A stretch of DNA of 64,000 nucleotides from Pedobacter ginsenosidimutans (GCF_001442625.1 NZ_LMZQ01000003.1:124001-188000), one strand, 5' to 3'. Shown: positions 24,293 to 33,636, numbered from the stretch's first letter. A program made the numbers and translations. The notes: generated from the sequence alone by a model not told the origin.

Positions 24293-24853
24293 CTACTTAT
24301 TAAAAGCCGTCATGGTGTGGGCAGGCCCAACGGTTACATAACTTTTAATCAGCTCTACGCTTTTATCAATCAACGCAGGGAGTTCTAATTGCTCATTCTT
24401 ATCAAACAAACCCAAAACAAAATCTACCTGTCGGCCTTTTGGATAATCGTTACCAATACCGAAGCGCAAGCGTGCATAGTTTTGTCCGCCGCAAACCTCT
24501 TCGATGCTTTTTAAGCCATTATGGCCAGCGCTAGAGCCCTGTAGCTTTAACCTCAGTTTACCGAGAGGCAATGCAAGGTCATCAACAATCACCAAAACAT
24601 TTTCTGGTGCTATTTTTAACTCCTTCATCCAATAGTTTACGGCTTTACCACTTAGGTTCATAAAAGTAGTTGGTTTAATTACATGGAGTTTACGCCCTTT
24701 AAAGCTTACCTCCGAATAATATGCCAAACGGATATTCTCAAAACTTCCATCTAAATTTTTAACCAGTTCATCGGCGATATCAAAACCAATGTTATGTCTG
24801 GTATGTGCATAATCTGGTCCGATATTCCCTAAGCCAACTATAAGATATTTCAT
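24293..24853 (-). CDS. pth: Peptidyl-tRNA hydrolase
   Basis: 186 residues, the usual size. It frees tRNA from peptidyl-tRNA that drops off the ribosome. The catalytic region DYAHTRHNIGFDIADEL contains the active-site His near residue 20; TTFMNLSGKAVNYW and VIVDDLALPLGKLRLKLQGS, followed by AGHNGLKS, are also present. The open frame extends to 24955 through repeat-like DNA, but MKYLIVGLGNIGPDYA at 24853 is the family start. A -7 element lies 5 bases upstream. It is separated from the upstream L25 gene by a terminator. Confidence 0.95.
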   Translation of the reverse strand: MKYLIVGLGNIGPDYAHTRHNIGFDIADELVKNLDGSFENIRLAYYSEVSFKGRKLHVIKPTTFMNLSGKAVNYWMKELKIAPENVLVIVDDLALPLGKLRLKLQGSSAGHNGLKSIEEVCGGQNYARLRFGIGNDYPKGRQVDFVLGLFDKNEQLELPALIDKSVELIKSYVTVGPAHTMTAFNK

Positions 24854-24857
24854 GGAG

Positions 24858-24865
24858 CAAAGATA
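24858..24865 (-). promoter_or_regulatory. -7 promoter element for pth
   Basis: TATCTTTG on the minus strand, 4 bases before the ATG at 24853. The match to TAnnTTTG is exact, but the position implies a nearly leaderless mRNA. No -33 TTG was found. Confidence 0.45.
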
Positions 24866-24871
24866 ATAAAA

Positions 24872-24945
24872 AGGTTGAGGGCAGGAAGGCAGAGGGTTGA
24901 AGGTGAAGATGAAAAAGTCCGAAGTCAGGAGTCCGAAGTCGGGAG
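24872..24945. repeat. CT/GA-rich degenerate repeat upstream of pth
   Basis: AGGTTGAGGGCAGGAAGGCA, GAGGGTTGAAGGTGAAG, and two near-identical GTCCGAAGTC(A/G)GGAG blocks. It belongs to the AACCCTCTACCTTCAACCTT family seen at 25711-25850 and near 53310. Confidence 0.55.
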
Positions 24946-25048
24946 CCCATACCACGAATTTAATTCATTCATTTTCAATCAGTTTCTTAATGAATAGCGG
25001 AGTGGTTAGCGTTAGGCGGTTAGCGGACTAACTTTGATGTAAATAAAA

Positions 25049-25077
25049 AAAGCGTTCCGAATTAAATCGAAACGCTT
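25049..25077 (-). terminator. Intrinsic terminator after the L25 gene
   Basis: On the minus strand AAGCGTTTCG and CGGAACGCTT pair around ATTTAATT, followed by a T run, 34 bases after the stop. Confidence 0.88.
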
Positions 25078-25110
25078 CATCTTGAAATCAAGAGATCCTA
25101 AGAATCCTGA

Positions 25111-25695
25111 TTATTTTTTACCTTTAGCAGCTTCAGTTTCTGCTTGTTTTAATGCTCTAGACATTGCAACAGAAACGATAGTATCTTCAGGAGTGTTAGT
25201 AATTACATATTTATCACCTTTAAGGTCACGAACACGGAATAAACTACCTACTTCTAATTTCTCTAAGCTTACTTCTACGTTTTGTGGCATATTGGCTGGT
25301 AATGCTTTAACACGTAGTTTACGCAATTTCTGGATTAATTTACCCCCCATTTTAACACCTGGAGATGTTCCTGTTAATTTAACCGGAATCTCCATAACGA
25401 TTTCTTTCTCATCGAATAACTGAAGAAAATCGATGTGCATTAATACGTCGGTAAGTGGGTGAAACTGAGTGTCTTTTACGATAGCTTTAGTTTTAGTACC
25501 GTTAACATCAATCTCCACAAAGTTTACATCCGGGGTATAAATAACATCTCTTAAGTCGGCAATAACTACAGCAAAGTGTTGTTGCTCTTTTCCACCATAC
25601 AATACCGCCGGAACCTTACCTTCGTAACGAAGTTCCTTGGCATCGCGTTTCCCTACGTTCTCTCTTGGAGAACCGCTAATTGCGATTGTTTTCAT
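25111..25695 (-). CDS. rplY: 50S ribosomal protein L25 (CTC form)
   Basis: 194 residues. The N-terminal L25 5S-rRNA-binding domain (about 1-90) shows GSPRENVGKRDAKELRYEG, VPAVLYGG and VKDTQFHPLTDVLMHIDFLQ. The C-terminal TL5/CTC beta domain (about 98-185) shows VKLTGTSPGVKMGGKL and LPANMPQNVEVSLEKLEVGS. This two-domain form is the CTC type and binds 5S rRNA in the large subunit. It lies 155 bases downstream of prs on the same strand, and the gap carries a perfect tandem duplication. L25 next to prs and pth is a common gene order in bacteria. Confidence 0.95.
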   Translation of the reverse strand: MKTIAISGSPRENVGKRDAKELRYEGKVPAVLYGGKEQQHFAVVIADLRDVIYTPDVNFVEIDVNGTKTKAIVKDTQFHPLTDVLMHIDFLQLFDEKEIVMEIPVKLTGTSPGVKMGGKLIQKLRKLRVKALPANMPQNVEVSLEKLEVGSLFRVRDLKGDKYVITNTPEDTIVSVAMSRALKQAETEAAKGKK

Positions 25696-25710
25696 TTTAT
25701 TTTTATTTAA

Positions 25711-25850
25711 TTATTAGTATCAAGTATTAAGTATCGAGTATCAAGACCTTAAGCCTTTAACCCTCTACCTTCAACCTTATTTATTAGTAGTCAGTATTAA
25801 GTATCGAGTATTAAGACCTTAAGCCTTTAACCCCCTACCTTCAACCTTAT
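25711..25850. repeat. Tandem duplication, two 70-base units
   Basis: The unit starting TTATTAGTAT at 25711 repeats at 25781 with only a few changes. Each holds AGTATTAAGTATCGAGTAT, AAGACCTTAAGCCTTTAACC and CTACCTTCAACCTTATTTA. The second unit ends exactly at the prs stop codon. Confidence 0.9.
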
Positions 25851-26792
25851 TTATACTCTAAACAGATCACTAATCGAACCATGCTCGTTTACATTGGCAA
25901 TTGCCCTTGCAAATAAACTGGCTGTGCTTAGCACCCTAATTTTTGGACTTTCCTGTTTTAATGGAATGGTGTCCGTAACGATTAACTCGGTTAATACCGA
26001 ATTTTCTACCGTTTCTATTGCTTTGCCCGATAATACAGCGTGTGTACAAACCGCCCTAACACTTGCTGCTCCGTTTTCCATAATCAAAGCCGCAGCTTTT
26101 GATAAGGTTCCGGCAGTATCGCAAATATCATCGATCAATACGACATCCTGTCCGGTCACATCACCAATAATCGACATCGATTCGATTTCGTTGGCGCGTT
26201 TACGGCGTTTATCGCAAATAATTACTTCAGCATTAAAAAACTTGGCAAAAGTACGTGCCCTGTACGAACCGCCCATATCTGGCGATGCGATAGTTAAGTT
26301 TTTTAAGCCTAAGCTTTTGATATAAGGCACAAAGATTACCGATCCATCTAAGTGATCAACCGGGATATCGAAGAAACCCTGTATCTGTGCAGCATGCAAA
26401 TCCATCGTCATGATGCGGTGGATACCTGCTGATTTTAATAAGTTAGCTACCAATTTGGCACCGATTGCTACACGAGGTTTATCTTTTCTATCCTGACGGG
26501 CCAAACCATAATAGGGAACAACTGCCGTAATATAATGTGCTGATGCTCTTTTAGCAGCATCAACCATTAGCAAAAGTTCCATTAAATTATCGCTGGGCTG
26601 ATAAGTAGACTGGATTAGAAAAACATCACTACCACGGATTGACTCATCAAAAGAAGGCTGAAACTCTCCATCACTGAATTTGTGAATGGTTACGCTACCA
26701 AGTGGCTTGCCGTAATGTTCGGCAATCTTAAGTGATAATCCCTTAGAACCTGTTCCGGAAAAAAGCTTTACCGGGTTAAACTGCAATGGCAT
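25851..26792 (-). CDS. prs: Ribose-phosphate pyrophosphokinase
   Basis: 313 residues from the preferred start MPLQFNPVKLFSGTGSKG at 26792; the frame is open further, to 26855. It makes PRPP from ribose-5-phosphate and ATP for nucleotide, His and Trp synthesis. It has KFSDGEFQPSFDESIRGSDV, the ATP-binding PYYGLARQDRKDKPRVAIGA, the His loop TMDLHAAQIQGFF, and the PRPP-binding motif VVLIDDICDTAGTL. It is close to the tRNA-Gln gene upstream on the same strand; the two probably share transcription. Confidence 0.96.
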   Translation of the reverse strand: MPLQFNPVKLFSGTGSKGLSLKIAEHYGKPLGSVTIHKFSDGEFQPSFDESIRGSDVFLIQSTYQPSDNLMELLLMVDAAKRASAHYITAVVPYYGLARQDRKDKPRVAIGAKLVANLLKSAGIHRIMTMDLHAAQIQGFFDIPVDHLDGSVIFVPYIKSLGLKNLTIASPDMGGSYRARTFAKFFNAEVIICDKRRKRANEIESMSIIGDVTGQDVVLIDDICDTAGTLSKAAALIMENGAASVRAVCTHAVLSGKAIETVENSVLTELIVTDTIPLKQESPKIRVLSTASLFARAIANVNEHGSISDLFRV

Positions 26793-26865
26793 GGGTTCGT
26801 GTAGTTTACGGTTAAAAAAAATCGGATCATGTCTATTTAAAACATGATCCGACATTAAATTTTAG

Positions 26866-26936
26866 TTGTCCGACCTGGATTCGAACCAAGACAAACGGTA
26901 CCAAAAACCGTTGTACTACCCTTATACTATCGGACA
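26866..26936 (-). tRNA. tRNA-Gln (anticodon TTG)
   Basis: A 71-base tRNA read on the minus strand. The acceptor arms TGTCCGA / TCGGACA are followed by discriminator A. The anticodon stem ACGGT / ACCGT encloses the loop TTTTGGT (anticodon TTG), and the T arm carries GGTTCGAATCC. CCA is not encoded. Confidence 0.93.
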
Positions 26937-26972
26937 AAAACTTCTCAAGGATATTCTCCTCGAAAGGGAATG

Positions 26973-27003
26973 CAAATGTAGGAACCTTATTTTAAATATG
27001 CAA
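26973..27003 (-). promoter_or_regulatory. Promoter upstream of tRNA-Gln / prs, proximal
   Basis: On the minus strand TTG (27003-27001), 20 bases, then TACATTTG (26980-26973). It matches the Bacteroidota -33/-7 pattern and lies 36 bases before the tRNA. Confidence 0.65.
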
Positions 27004-27055
27004 GAGTGATTTTAAAATATTTTTAATTTCTTTCCCGCTGTTCCTGTTTGCGATG

Positions 27056-27087
27056 CAAAGATAAAAAAATCATCATATAGCGTGCAA
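27056..27087 (-). promoter_or_regulatory. Possible distal promoter for tRNA-Gln / prs
   Basis: On the minus strand TTG (27087-27085), 21 bases, then TATCTTTG (27063-27056). A second match to the consensus in the same gap and orientation. Confidence 0.5.
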
Positions 27088-27162
27088 CATTTTCTTTTTT
27101 TATGCGACTTTTTTTACTACGAACCACTTAAATCATTTATTATCAAAGACTAAAATTAAACT

Positions 27163-30100
27163 ATGAATTACTCAAGGATCAACACCATTGGAGGCTGGCT
27201 CTGTTTTATCGTTGCCGCGCTCACCTATATCTTAACTTTAGATCAATCTGTAAGTTTCTGGGATTGTGGCGAATTTATTTCTTCGGCTTTCCGAATGGAG
27301 GTAGTTCACCAACCGGGCGCTCCAATAGTTTCCATGATCCAAAGATTGTTTTCGGTACTCGCTTTTGGCGATAAAACCAAAGTAGCTTATTTTATGAATG
27401 TGGCTTCGGCTCTGGCAAGTGCAGGTACCATCCTCTTTTTGTTCTGGACCATTACCGCACTGGCCAGGAAAACGGTAATTAAAAAAGGGGAAGAAATCAC
27501 TAACCAAAAAATTATTGGGATTATAGGTGCGGGTTTTGTTGGGGCATTGGCTTATGCCTTTTCTGATAGCTTTTGGTTTTCGGCTGTAGAGGCAGAGGTT
27601 TATGCCATGTCGTCGCTTTGTAGTGCTATTGTATTTTGGGGCATATTAAAATGGGAATCGCAGGCTGACGAACCAAAATCAGACCGATGGTTACTTTTTG
27701 TGGCTTACATTATGGGGATTTCTATCGGTGTACACATCTTAAACCTGCTTACCATCCCTGCTTTAATATTTGTTTATTATTTTAAAAAGAATCCCTCGCC
27801 CAATTGGCAAAGCGTGTTAAAAGTATTTCTTATTTCAATCGCTGTATTGGCAGTGGTACAGTTCGGCATTATTCAGTACATGATATCTTTTGCTGCAAAT
27901 TTCGATTACTTTTTTGTGAATACAATGGGCCTGGATTTTGGAACGGGTGTATTATTTTTTGCCGTTTTAGTGATTGGGGGCCTGGTTTACGGCATCCGTT
28001 ATTCTATCCTCACAAATAAAAGGGCTTTAAACCTAGCCATGTTGTTTACCGTTTTGCTTCTATTTGGATACAGTTCTTTCGCCTTACTCATTATCAGAGC
28101 ACAGGCCAAACCAAATTTAAACAATACCGATCCGGAGAATGCTTTTAATTTTCTGAGTTATGTAAACCGTTCGCAATACGGAGACAGGCCTTTGTTATAT
28201 GGCGAAAATTACAATTCGGAAAAGATCGACATTAAGGAAAGCGGAAAACTTTACAGAAAAGGAGAAACAAAATATGAATCAGCAGGAACAAAATCTGATT
28301 ATGTTTTTGGTGATAAAACTTTAGCTCCACGCATGTACAGTGATAAGCCCGAGCACATTAGGTTTTACAAAAGTTACATGGGTTTTGATGATGAGCATAA
28401 ACCTACCTTGATGGACAACCTAAAATATATGTTCTCTTTCCAGACCGGACAAATGTACATGCGCTATTTTATGTGGAATTTTGTAGGCAGGCAGGACAAT
28501 GAAGATGGGCAGTTTGGTGGGAAAGATGGCAATTGGCTCAGTGGCATTAAACCTTTGGATGCGATCAGACTGGGTGATCAGAAAAACCTTCCGCCATCCA
28601 TTGTAGAAAACAAAGCGTACAATAGGTTTTTCTTTTTGCCGCTGATTATCGGTTTGATCGGTGCGGTTTGGCACTTTAAACGGAACCAAAAAGACGCAGG
28701 TATTATCGGTTTATTATTTGTTTTCACTGGCATTGCCATAGTAGTTTATCTGAACTCAGTTCCGATTGAACCGCGTGAAAGGGATTATGCCTATGTGGGT
28801 TCTTTTTATGCCTTTGCGATCTGGATAGGTTTAGGCGTATTTGGTTTAAAGGATTTTATTTTCCAAAAACTTACGCCTACACGGGCCAGTATTTTTGCTT
28901 CGATTATTGCCTTATTCGGTGCGCCGATTATTATGGCCAATCAGGGATGGGACGATCACGACCGTTCTGATAGCCATGTTGCCAGAGATATGTCTGTCAA
29001 TTACCTAAAATCGTGCGCTCCCAATGCCATTTTGTTTACTTATGGCGATAATGATACCTATCCCGTTTGGTACGCGCAGGAAGTAGAAAACATCCGTCCG
29101 GATGTGCGTGTGGTAAACCTAAGTTTATTCACCGCCGATTGGTACATAGACGGAATGAAAAGAAAGCAAAATCAATCCGCACCGCTTCCTTTAACGATTA
29201 AGCGCAATCAATATGTTGCGGGTACACGCGATATTACGTATTATCAGGATTATAAAATCGCCCAGCATATTGAGTTACAGGAAATTTTAGACGTGCTCCT
29301 ATCCGATCATGACGAAGATAAAGTAACCATGACGGATGGTTCTAAATACAATGTGTTACCGACCAAAAACCTTAAACTGGCAGTAAATCCACAACAGGTT
29401 TTGGATACCGGAACCGTACCCAAAGAAGATGCAGGTAAAATTGCAAGCAGTATGGAGTGGACTTTTAACCAAAATTATGTTACGAAAGGGACATTGGCCT
29501 TGTTTGATATTTTGGCACACAATAATTGGGAACGACCGATTTATTTTACTGGGGCAATGCCAGATGAGCAATACGTTGGGTTAAACAAATACCTTTATGT
29601 GGAGGGATTGAATAAAAGGTTATTGCCTTTGAAACCAGATACGGCAATTACACAAGATTTTGACCGCGTAAACCTGAAACCGATGTACAACAATATGATG
29701 AATGTTTATGGTTTTGGCAATATTAAATACGCCAACCATTTAGATAGGCAATCTGCTGATGATGTAACCATGTTCTCGAATATGTTTAACGGTTTATTAA
29801 CCGGCTTGATAAACGAAGGTAAAATTACCGAAAGCAAAAAAGTGGCTAATAAATATTTTGAGGTAATTCCTGCTAAATTTTACAGTATGCGTCAGGTAAT
29901 GAGCACTTATTATTTCACTGAAAACCTTTATCGTTTAAATGATTTAAACCGCGCAAATGCAATGATCAAAAAAACGGCCGATTATGTAGGCAAAGAACTC
30001 ACCCACCTGGCTGATGTTTCGGAAAGCAAAAACCAGCTATCATCTGAGCAGGATGTGCGTTTCTACCTGGGCTATTTAGGACAAATGGTAAAATTAACCG

Positions 30101-30189
30101 AGGTTTTTAAACAGGACGAGCTAAGCAAAAGCCTTGAAAAAAAATACAACGATCTGATTGTAAGGTTTACCCCATTTGCAGCGGGTTAA
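27163..30189 (+). CDS. DUF2723 polytopic membrane protein (first of a tandem pair)
   Basis: 1008 residues. The N-terminal half (about 1-350) has many membrane helices with the family hallmark SFWDCGEFISSAFRMEVVHQ near residue 30, where the Asp/Glu resemble the acidic catalytic positions of GT-C glycosyltransferases. More helices lie at about 480-620 with IEPRERDYAYVGSFYAFAIW. The C-terminal part (about 620-1008) is soluble, with FTYGDNDTYPVWYAQEVENI and NLSLFTADWYIDGM, then a helical tail. DUF2723 is thought to be a lipid-linked sugar-dependent glycosyltransferase group, but substrate and reaction are not established. A paralog of equal size follows after 216 bases. Confidence 0.85.
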   Translation: MNYSRINTIGGWLCFIVAALTYILTLDQSVSFWDCGEFISSAFRMEVVHQPGAPIVSMIQRLFSVLAFGDKTKVAYFMNVASALASAGTILFLFWTITALARKTVIKKGEEITNQKIIGIIGAGFVGALAYAFSDSFWFSAVEAEVYAMSSLCSAIVFWGILKWESQADEPKSDRWLLFVAYIMGISIGVHILNLLTIPALIFVYYFKKNPSPNWQSVLKVFLISIAVLAVVQFGIIQYMISFAANFDYFFVNTMGLDFGTGVLFFAVLVIGGLVYGIRYSILTNKRALNLAMLFTVLLLFGYSSFALLIIRAQAKPNLNNTDPENAFNFLSYVNRSQYGDRPLLYGENYNSEKIDIKESGKLYRKGETKYESAGTKSDYVFGDKTLAPRMYSDKPEHIRFYKSYMGFDDEHKPTLMDNLKYMFSFQTGQMYMRYFMWNFVGRQDNEDGQFGGKDGNWLSGIKPLDAIRLGDQKNLPPSIVENKAYNRFFFLPLIIGLIGAVWHFKRNQKDAGIIGLLFVFTGIAIVVYLNSVPIEPRERDYAYVGSFYAFAIWIGLGVFGLKDFIFQKLTPTRASIFASIIALFGAPIIMANQGWDDHDRSDSHVARDMSVNYLKSCAPNAILFTYGDNDTYPVWYAQEVENIRPDVRVVNLSLFTADWYIDGMKRKQNQSAPLPLTIKRNQYVAGTRDITYYQDYKIAQHIELQEILDVLLSDHDEDKVTMTDGSKYNVLPTKNLKLAVNPQQVLDTGTVPKEDAGKIASSMEWTFNQNYVTKGTLALFDILAHNNWERPIYFTGAMPDEQYVGLNKYLYVEGLNKRLLPLKPDTAITQDFDRVNLKPMYNNMMNVYGFGNIKYANHLDRQSADDVTMFSNMFNGLLTGLINEGKITESKKVANKYFEVIPAKFYSMRQVMSTYYFTENLYRLNDLNRANAMIKKTADYVGKELTHLADVSESKNQLSSEQDVRFYLGYLGQMVKLTEVFKQDELSKSLEKKYNDLIVRFTPFAAG

Positions 30190-30208
30190 GCAAAAAACAT
30201 TCTAAATT

Positions 30209-30250
30209 TTAACCCATAGGCAGATTTTACTTTTCTGTTTATGGGTTTTT
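30209..30250 (+). terminator. Terminator after the first DUF2723 gene
   Basis: AACCCATA and TATGGGTT pair around a 21-base centre; a T run follows. This suggests the two paralogs are transcribed separately. Confidence 0.7.
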
Positions 30251-30405
30251 GCTTCTCCGATAAATTAAAATCCTTTATGTTAAAGGCCTTAAGCCGTTAA
30301 AAATTGTTAAATCAATCCAAAAATTTACCTGTTTTATCGACTAGAATAGTTAATTTCGGCAGCATTTTTATGTGAAAACAATTTTTAATATCATTAAACA
30401 AACCA

Positions 30406-33400
30406 ATGAATTATTCAAAAGTTAATAATATAGTAGGCTGGATCTGCTTTTTAATTGCTACACTAACTTACGTTTTAACCTTAGAGCCTTCTGCCAGTTT
30501 TTGGGATTGTGGTGAATTTATCGCATCGGCATTTAGAATGCAGGTTGTTCACCAACCTGGTGCGCCTTTGTTCTTAATGATCCAACGTTTCTTCTCTATT
30601 TTTGCTGCAGGAGATTTAACCAAAATCGCTTACTGGATGAACGTTGGTTCGGCTGTATCGAGCGGGGCAACTATCTTATTCTTATTTTGGACCATCACCG
30701 CATTGGCTAAAAAAACTATATTAAAAGCTGGTGAAGAGCTAACAACCGGTAAATTGATCAGCATTATGGGTGCAGGTGCCGTTGGTGCTTTGGCTTATAC
30801 TTTCTCTGATAGTTTTTGGTTTTCGGCAGTAGAATCAGAAGTTTACGCACAATCATCGTTATTTACAGCGATTGTATTCTGGGCTATCCTTAAATGGGAA
30901 GCACATGCCGATGAGCCACGTGCTGATCGTTGGTTATTGTTTATTGCCTATATTATGGGTTTATCAATTGGCATCCACTTGTTAAACCTGCTAACCATCC
31001 CAGCACTTGCTTTTATTTATTATTTCAAAAGAACGGATAAAGCAACAACATCGGGAATTATTAAAACCCTTATTGTTGGTATTTTAATCTTAGCGGTAAT
31101 CCAATATGGTATTATCCAATACCTGGTTTCATTCGGTGCTTATTTCGATTTATTCTTTGTTAACACATTAGGTCTGGGTTTTGGAACAGGCGTTTTATTC
31201 TTCGCTATTTTATTAATCGGCGCCCTGGTTTGGGGAATCCGTTATTCTATCAAACACCAAAAGAAATTATTAAACTTAGGTTTAATTTCTACCGTATTAA
31301 TCATTTTCGGTTATGCATCATTCTCCATGATTATCATCAGGGCTAAGGCAGATCCGAATTTAAATAACAGTGCACCGAAAGATGCTTTCTCTTTCTTAAG
31401 CTACTTAAACCGTGAGCAATATGGCGACAGGCCATTGGGTTACGGTCCTAATTATAATTCTGAAAGAGTAGGTGTTACGGAGAATGGTAAAACCATCTGG
31501 AGAAAAGGAAAAGACAAATATGAGGTAGCGGGTAAAAAAACCGATTACGAGTATAACAACAATACTTTATTGCCACGTATGTATAGCGATGACCCTAAAC
31601 ATGCGGCTTTTTATAAAGAATGGATGCGCTTAGATGATGCTAAAAATCCTACTTTGGTAGATAATGTTGGTTTCTTGTTCAGCTACCAGATTGGCTATAT
31701 GTATATGCGTTATTTCATGTGGAATTTTGCTGGCCGTCAGAATGATGAGCAGGGTCAGGGTAGCGGATTTGAGGGCTCGTGGATTAGCGGTATTAAACCA
31801 ATAGATGCATTGCGTCAAGGCGACCAAAGTCATTTACCACCATCAACTGTTGATAACAAAGCATATAACCGTTTCTTCTTTTTACCATTAATTTTAGGCA
31901 TTATTGGTGCACTTTGGCATTTCAAACGTAACCAAAAAGATGCCGGAGTTGTTGCATTATTATTCTTCTTTACGGGTATTGCCATTGTATTATACTTAAA
32001 TCAAAAACCATTAGAGCCCCGCGAAAGGGATTACGCTTACGTAGGATCGTTCTATGCCTTTGCGATATGGATTGGGCTCGGGGCGCTCGCCATTAAAGAG
32101 TGGTTGTTTAAAAAACTAACGCCAACTGCCGGTGCTATTGGTGCCACGGTGATTGGATTATTGGCTGCACCGGTAATTATGGCCGAGCAGGGATGGGATG
32201 ACCATGACCGCTCTACAAAAATGGTTCCGCATGATATTGCTTTAGATTATTTACAATCCTGTGCGCCAAATGCCATCTTATTTACTTACGGCGATAATGA
32301 TACCTACCCACTTTGGTATATCCAGGAGGTAGAAAATGTTCGTCCGGATGTTCGTATTGTAAACTTAAGCTTGTTTGATACGGATTGGTACATTAACGGT
32401 TTAAGACAAAAACAAAATGAATCGGCCCCATTACCAATTTCGATGAAACCTGAGCAATATGTACAGGGAGAAAGGGATGTAATGCCATACGATGATTACA
32501 AAATTGCAGGTAGTGTTGAGCTTAAAAACATAGTTGATTTGCTGCTATCAAACGATGAAAGCGACAAAGTACCTATGCAGGATGGATCAAAATCTAACTT
32601 CCTGCCAACTAAAAACCTCAAAATTACGGTAGATCCACAGCAAGTAATCAGTACAGGAACGGTGCCTGCAGCTGATGCTTCAAAAATCACCACCACAATG
32701 GATTGGAAATTTAACAAAGGTTATGTTACTAAAGGAACTTTGGCCATGTTTGATATCCTTGCACATAACAACTGGAAACGTCCGATTTATTTCGCTTCTA
32801 CAGTGCCTTCTGAACAATATAATGGCTTAGATAAGTATTTATACAGCGAAGGTTTAGCTATGCGTTTATTGCCACTTAAAGCTGATACGACAGCATCTGA
32901 GGATAGACCAGAGCAATTAAATACGCCTGTATTGTACAATAATGTGATGACTAAATTTAAGTGGGGTAATATGAAAACCGCTAAATATTTAGATCCACAG
33001 TCATCAGATGATACTTTCATTTTCACCAATCTCTTCAGTAGCTTAACCAGCAGCTTAATTAAAGAAGGTAAAACTGCTGAGGCCAAAAAAGTAGTTGATA
33101 AATATTTTGCAGTAATGCCTGATAAATTCTTCGGCATCCGTACGGTTGTTGTGAAATTTTACATGGCTGAAAACTTATATAAACTAGGGGAAACTGCCCG
33201 AGCTAATGATATTTTAGACAAATCAGGCGATTATATCAACAAGGAATTAAACTACCTGGCTGATATTTCACAATCAAAAGGTTTAACTGGATCGCAGAAC
33301 ATTCAAACAGGATTATACTACCTGGACAGAATGATTAAAACGAGTAAAGCTGCCGGTCAGGATAAATTAAGTGATAAGCTGCAGAAAACATTCAACAGTT

Positions 33401-33450
33401 TAGAAGGGCGTTTATCGATGTTTTTCCCACAACAGGGACCACAACAGTAA
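30406..33450 (+). CDS. DUF2723 polytopic membrane protein (second of a tandem pair)
   Basis: 1014 residues, clearly a paralog of the gene before it. It has SFWDCGEFIASAFRMQVVHQ at the same place, LEPRERDYAYVGSFYAFAIW in the second helix bundle, and FTYGDNDTYPLWYIQEVENV in the soluble C-terminal part. It differs in the loops (for instance GYGPNYNSERVGVTENGKT) and in a longer C-terminal tail ending MFFPQQGPQQ. Equal size, shared acidic motifs and tandem position point to gene duplication with possible division of labour, such as different acceptor proteins or sugars. It has its own leader and terminator. Envelope location is certain; the reaction is not known. Confidence 0.85.
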   Translation: MNYSKVNNIVGWICFLIATLTYVLTLEPSASFWDCGEFIASAFRMQVVHQPGAPLFLMIQRFFSIFAAGDLTKIAYWMNVGSAVSSGATILFLFWTITALAKKTILKAGEELTTGKLISIMGAGAVGALAYTFSDSFWFSAVESEVYAQSSLFTAIVFWAILKWEAHADEPRADRWLLFIAYIMGLSIGIHLLNLLTIPALAFIYYFKRTDKATTSGIIKTLIVGILILAVIQYGIIQYLVSFGAYFDLFFVNTLGLGFGTGVLFFAILLIGALVWGIRYSIKHQKKLLNLGLISTVLIIFGYASFSMIIIRAKADPNLNNSAPKDAFSFLSYLNREQYGDRPLGYGPNYNSERVGVTENGKTIWRKGKDKYEVAGKKTDYEYNNNTLLPRMYSDDPKHAAFYKEWMRLDDAKNPTLVDNVGFLFSYQIGYMYMRYFMWNFAGRQNDEQGQGSGFEGSWISGIKPIDALRQGDQSHLPPSTVDNKAYNRFFFLPLILGIIGALWHFKRNQKDAGVVALLFFFTGIAIVLYLNQKPLEPRERDYAYVGSFYAFAIWIGLGALAIKEWLFKKLTPTAGAIGATVIGLLAAPVIMAEQGWDDHDRSTKMVPHDIALDYLQSCAPNAILFTYGDNDTYPLWYIQEVENVRPDVRIVNLSLFDTDWYINGLRQKQNESAPLPISMKPEQYVQGERDVMPYDDYKIAGSVELKNIVDLLLSNDESDKVPMQDGSKSNFLPTKNLKITVDPQQVISTGTVPAADASKITTTMDWKFNKGYVTKGTLAMFDILAHNNWKRPIYFASTVPSEQYNGLDKYLYSEGLAMRLLPLKADTTASEDRPEQLNTPVLYNNVMTKFKWGNMKTAKYLDPQSSDDTFIFTNLFSSLTSSLIKEGKTAEAKKVVDKYFAVMPDKFFGIRTVVVKFYMAENLYKLGETARANDILDKSGDYINKELNYLADISQSKGLTGSQNIQTGLYYLDRMIKTSKAAGQDKLSDKLQKTFNSLEGRLSMFFPQQGPQQ

Positions 33451-33472
33451 ACGGATCTAAAAATAGCTTACA

Positions 33473-33506
33473 AAGCAGCTGCATTAATTTGTAGCTGCTT
33501 TTTTTG
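33473..33506 (+). terminator. Terminator after the second DUF2723 gene
   Basis: AAGCAGCT and AGCTGCTT pair around GCATTAATTTGT, followed by a T run, 22 bases after the stop. Confidence 0.88.
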
Positions 33507-33512
33507 TTGACC

Positions 33513-33545
33513 AAACCTATCAGGTTTTAAAAACCTGATAGGTTT
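33513..33545. repeat. AAACCTATCAGGTTT palindrome
   Basis: AAACCTATCAGGTTTT / AAAACCTGATAGGTTT, a perfect 16-bp inverted repeat. The same palindrome with one change serves as a terminator at 47906-47944. Confidence 0.85.
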
Positions 33546-33553
33546 AAATAGGT

Positions 33554-33636
33554 CGTCATTTCGAGCGGAGTGCAACGCAGCCGAGAAATCTATCAAGATA
33601 GATCTCTCCATTCGCTGCGCTTCAGTCGAGATGACG
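33554..33636. repeat. REP-like palindrome, GTCATTTCGAGCGGAGTGC type
   Basis: An 83-base inverted element from CGTCATTTCGAGCGGAGTGC to CTTCAGTCGAGATGACG, with a central GATAGATC palindrome. It is related to 23594-23674. Confidence 0.8.

Larger units (their letters stand above)
26937..27162. other. Divergent promoter region between tRNA-Gln and the first DUF2723 gene
   Basis: An A+T-rich gap with two promoter elements facing the tRNA. No clear TAnnTTTG element faces the DUF2723 gene. Confidence 0.5.

Noticed and set aside
24854-24955. N-terminal extension of Pth by 34 residues
   Set aside because: It is encoded by a CT/GA-rich repeat and lies upstream of the -7 element and the family start.
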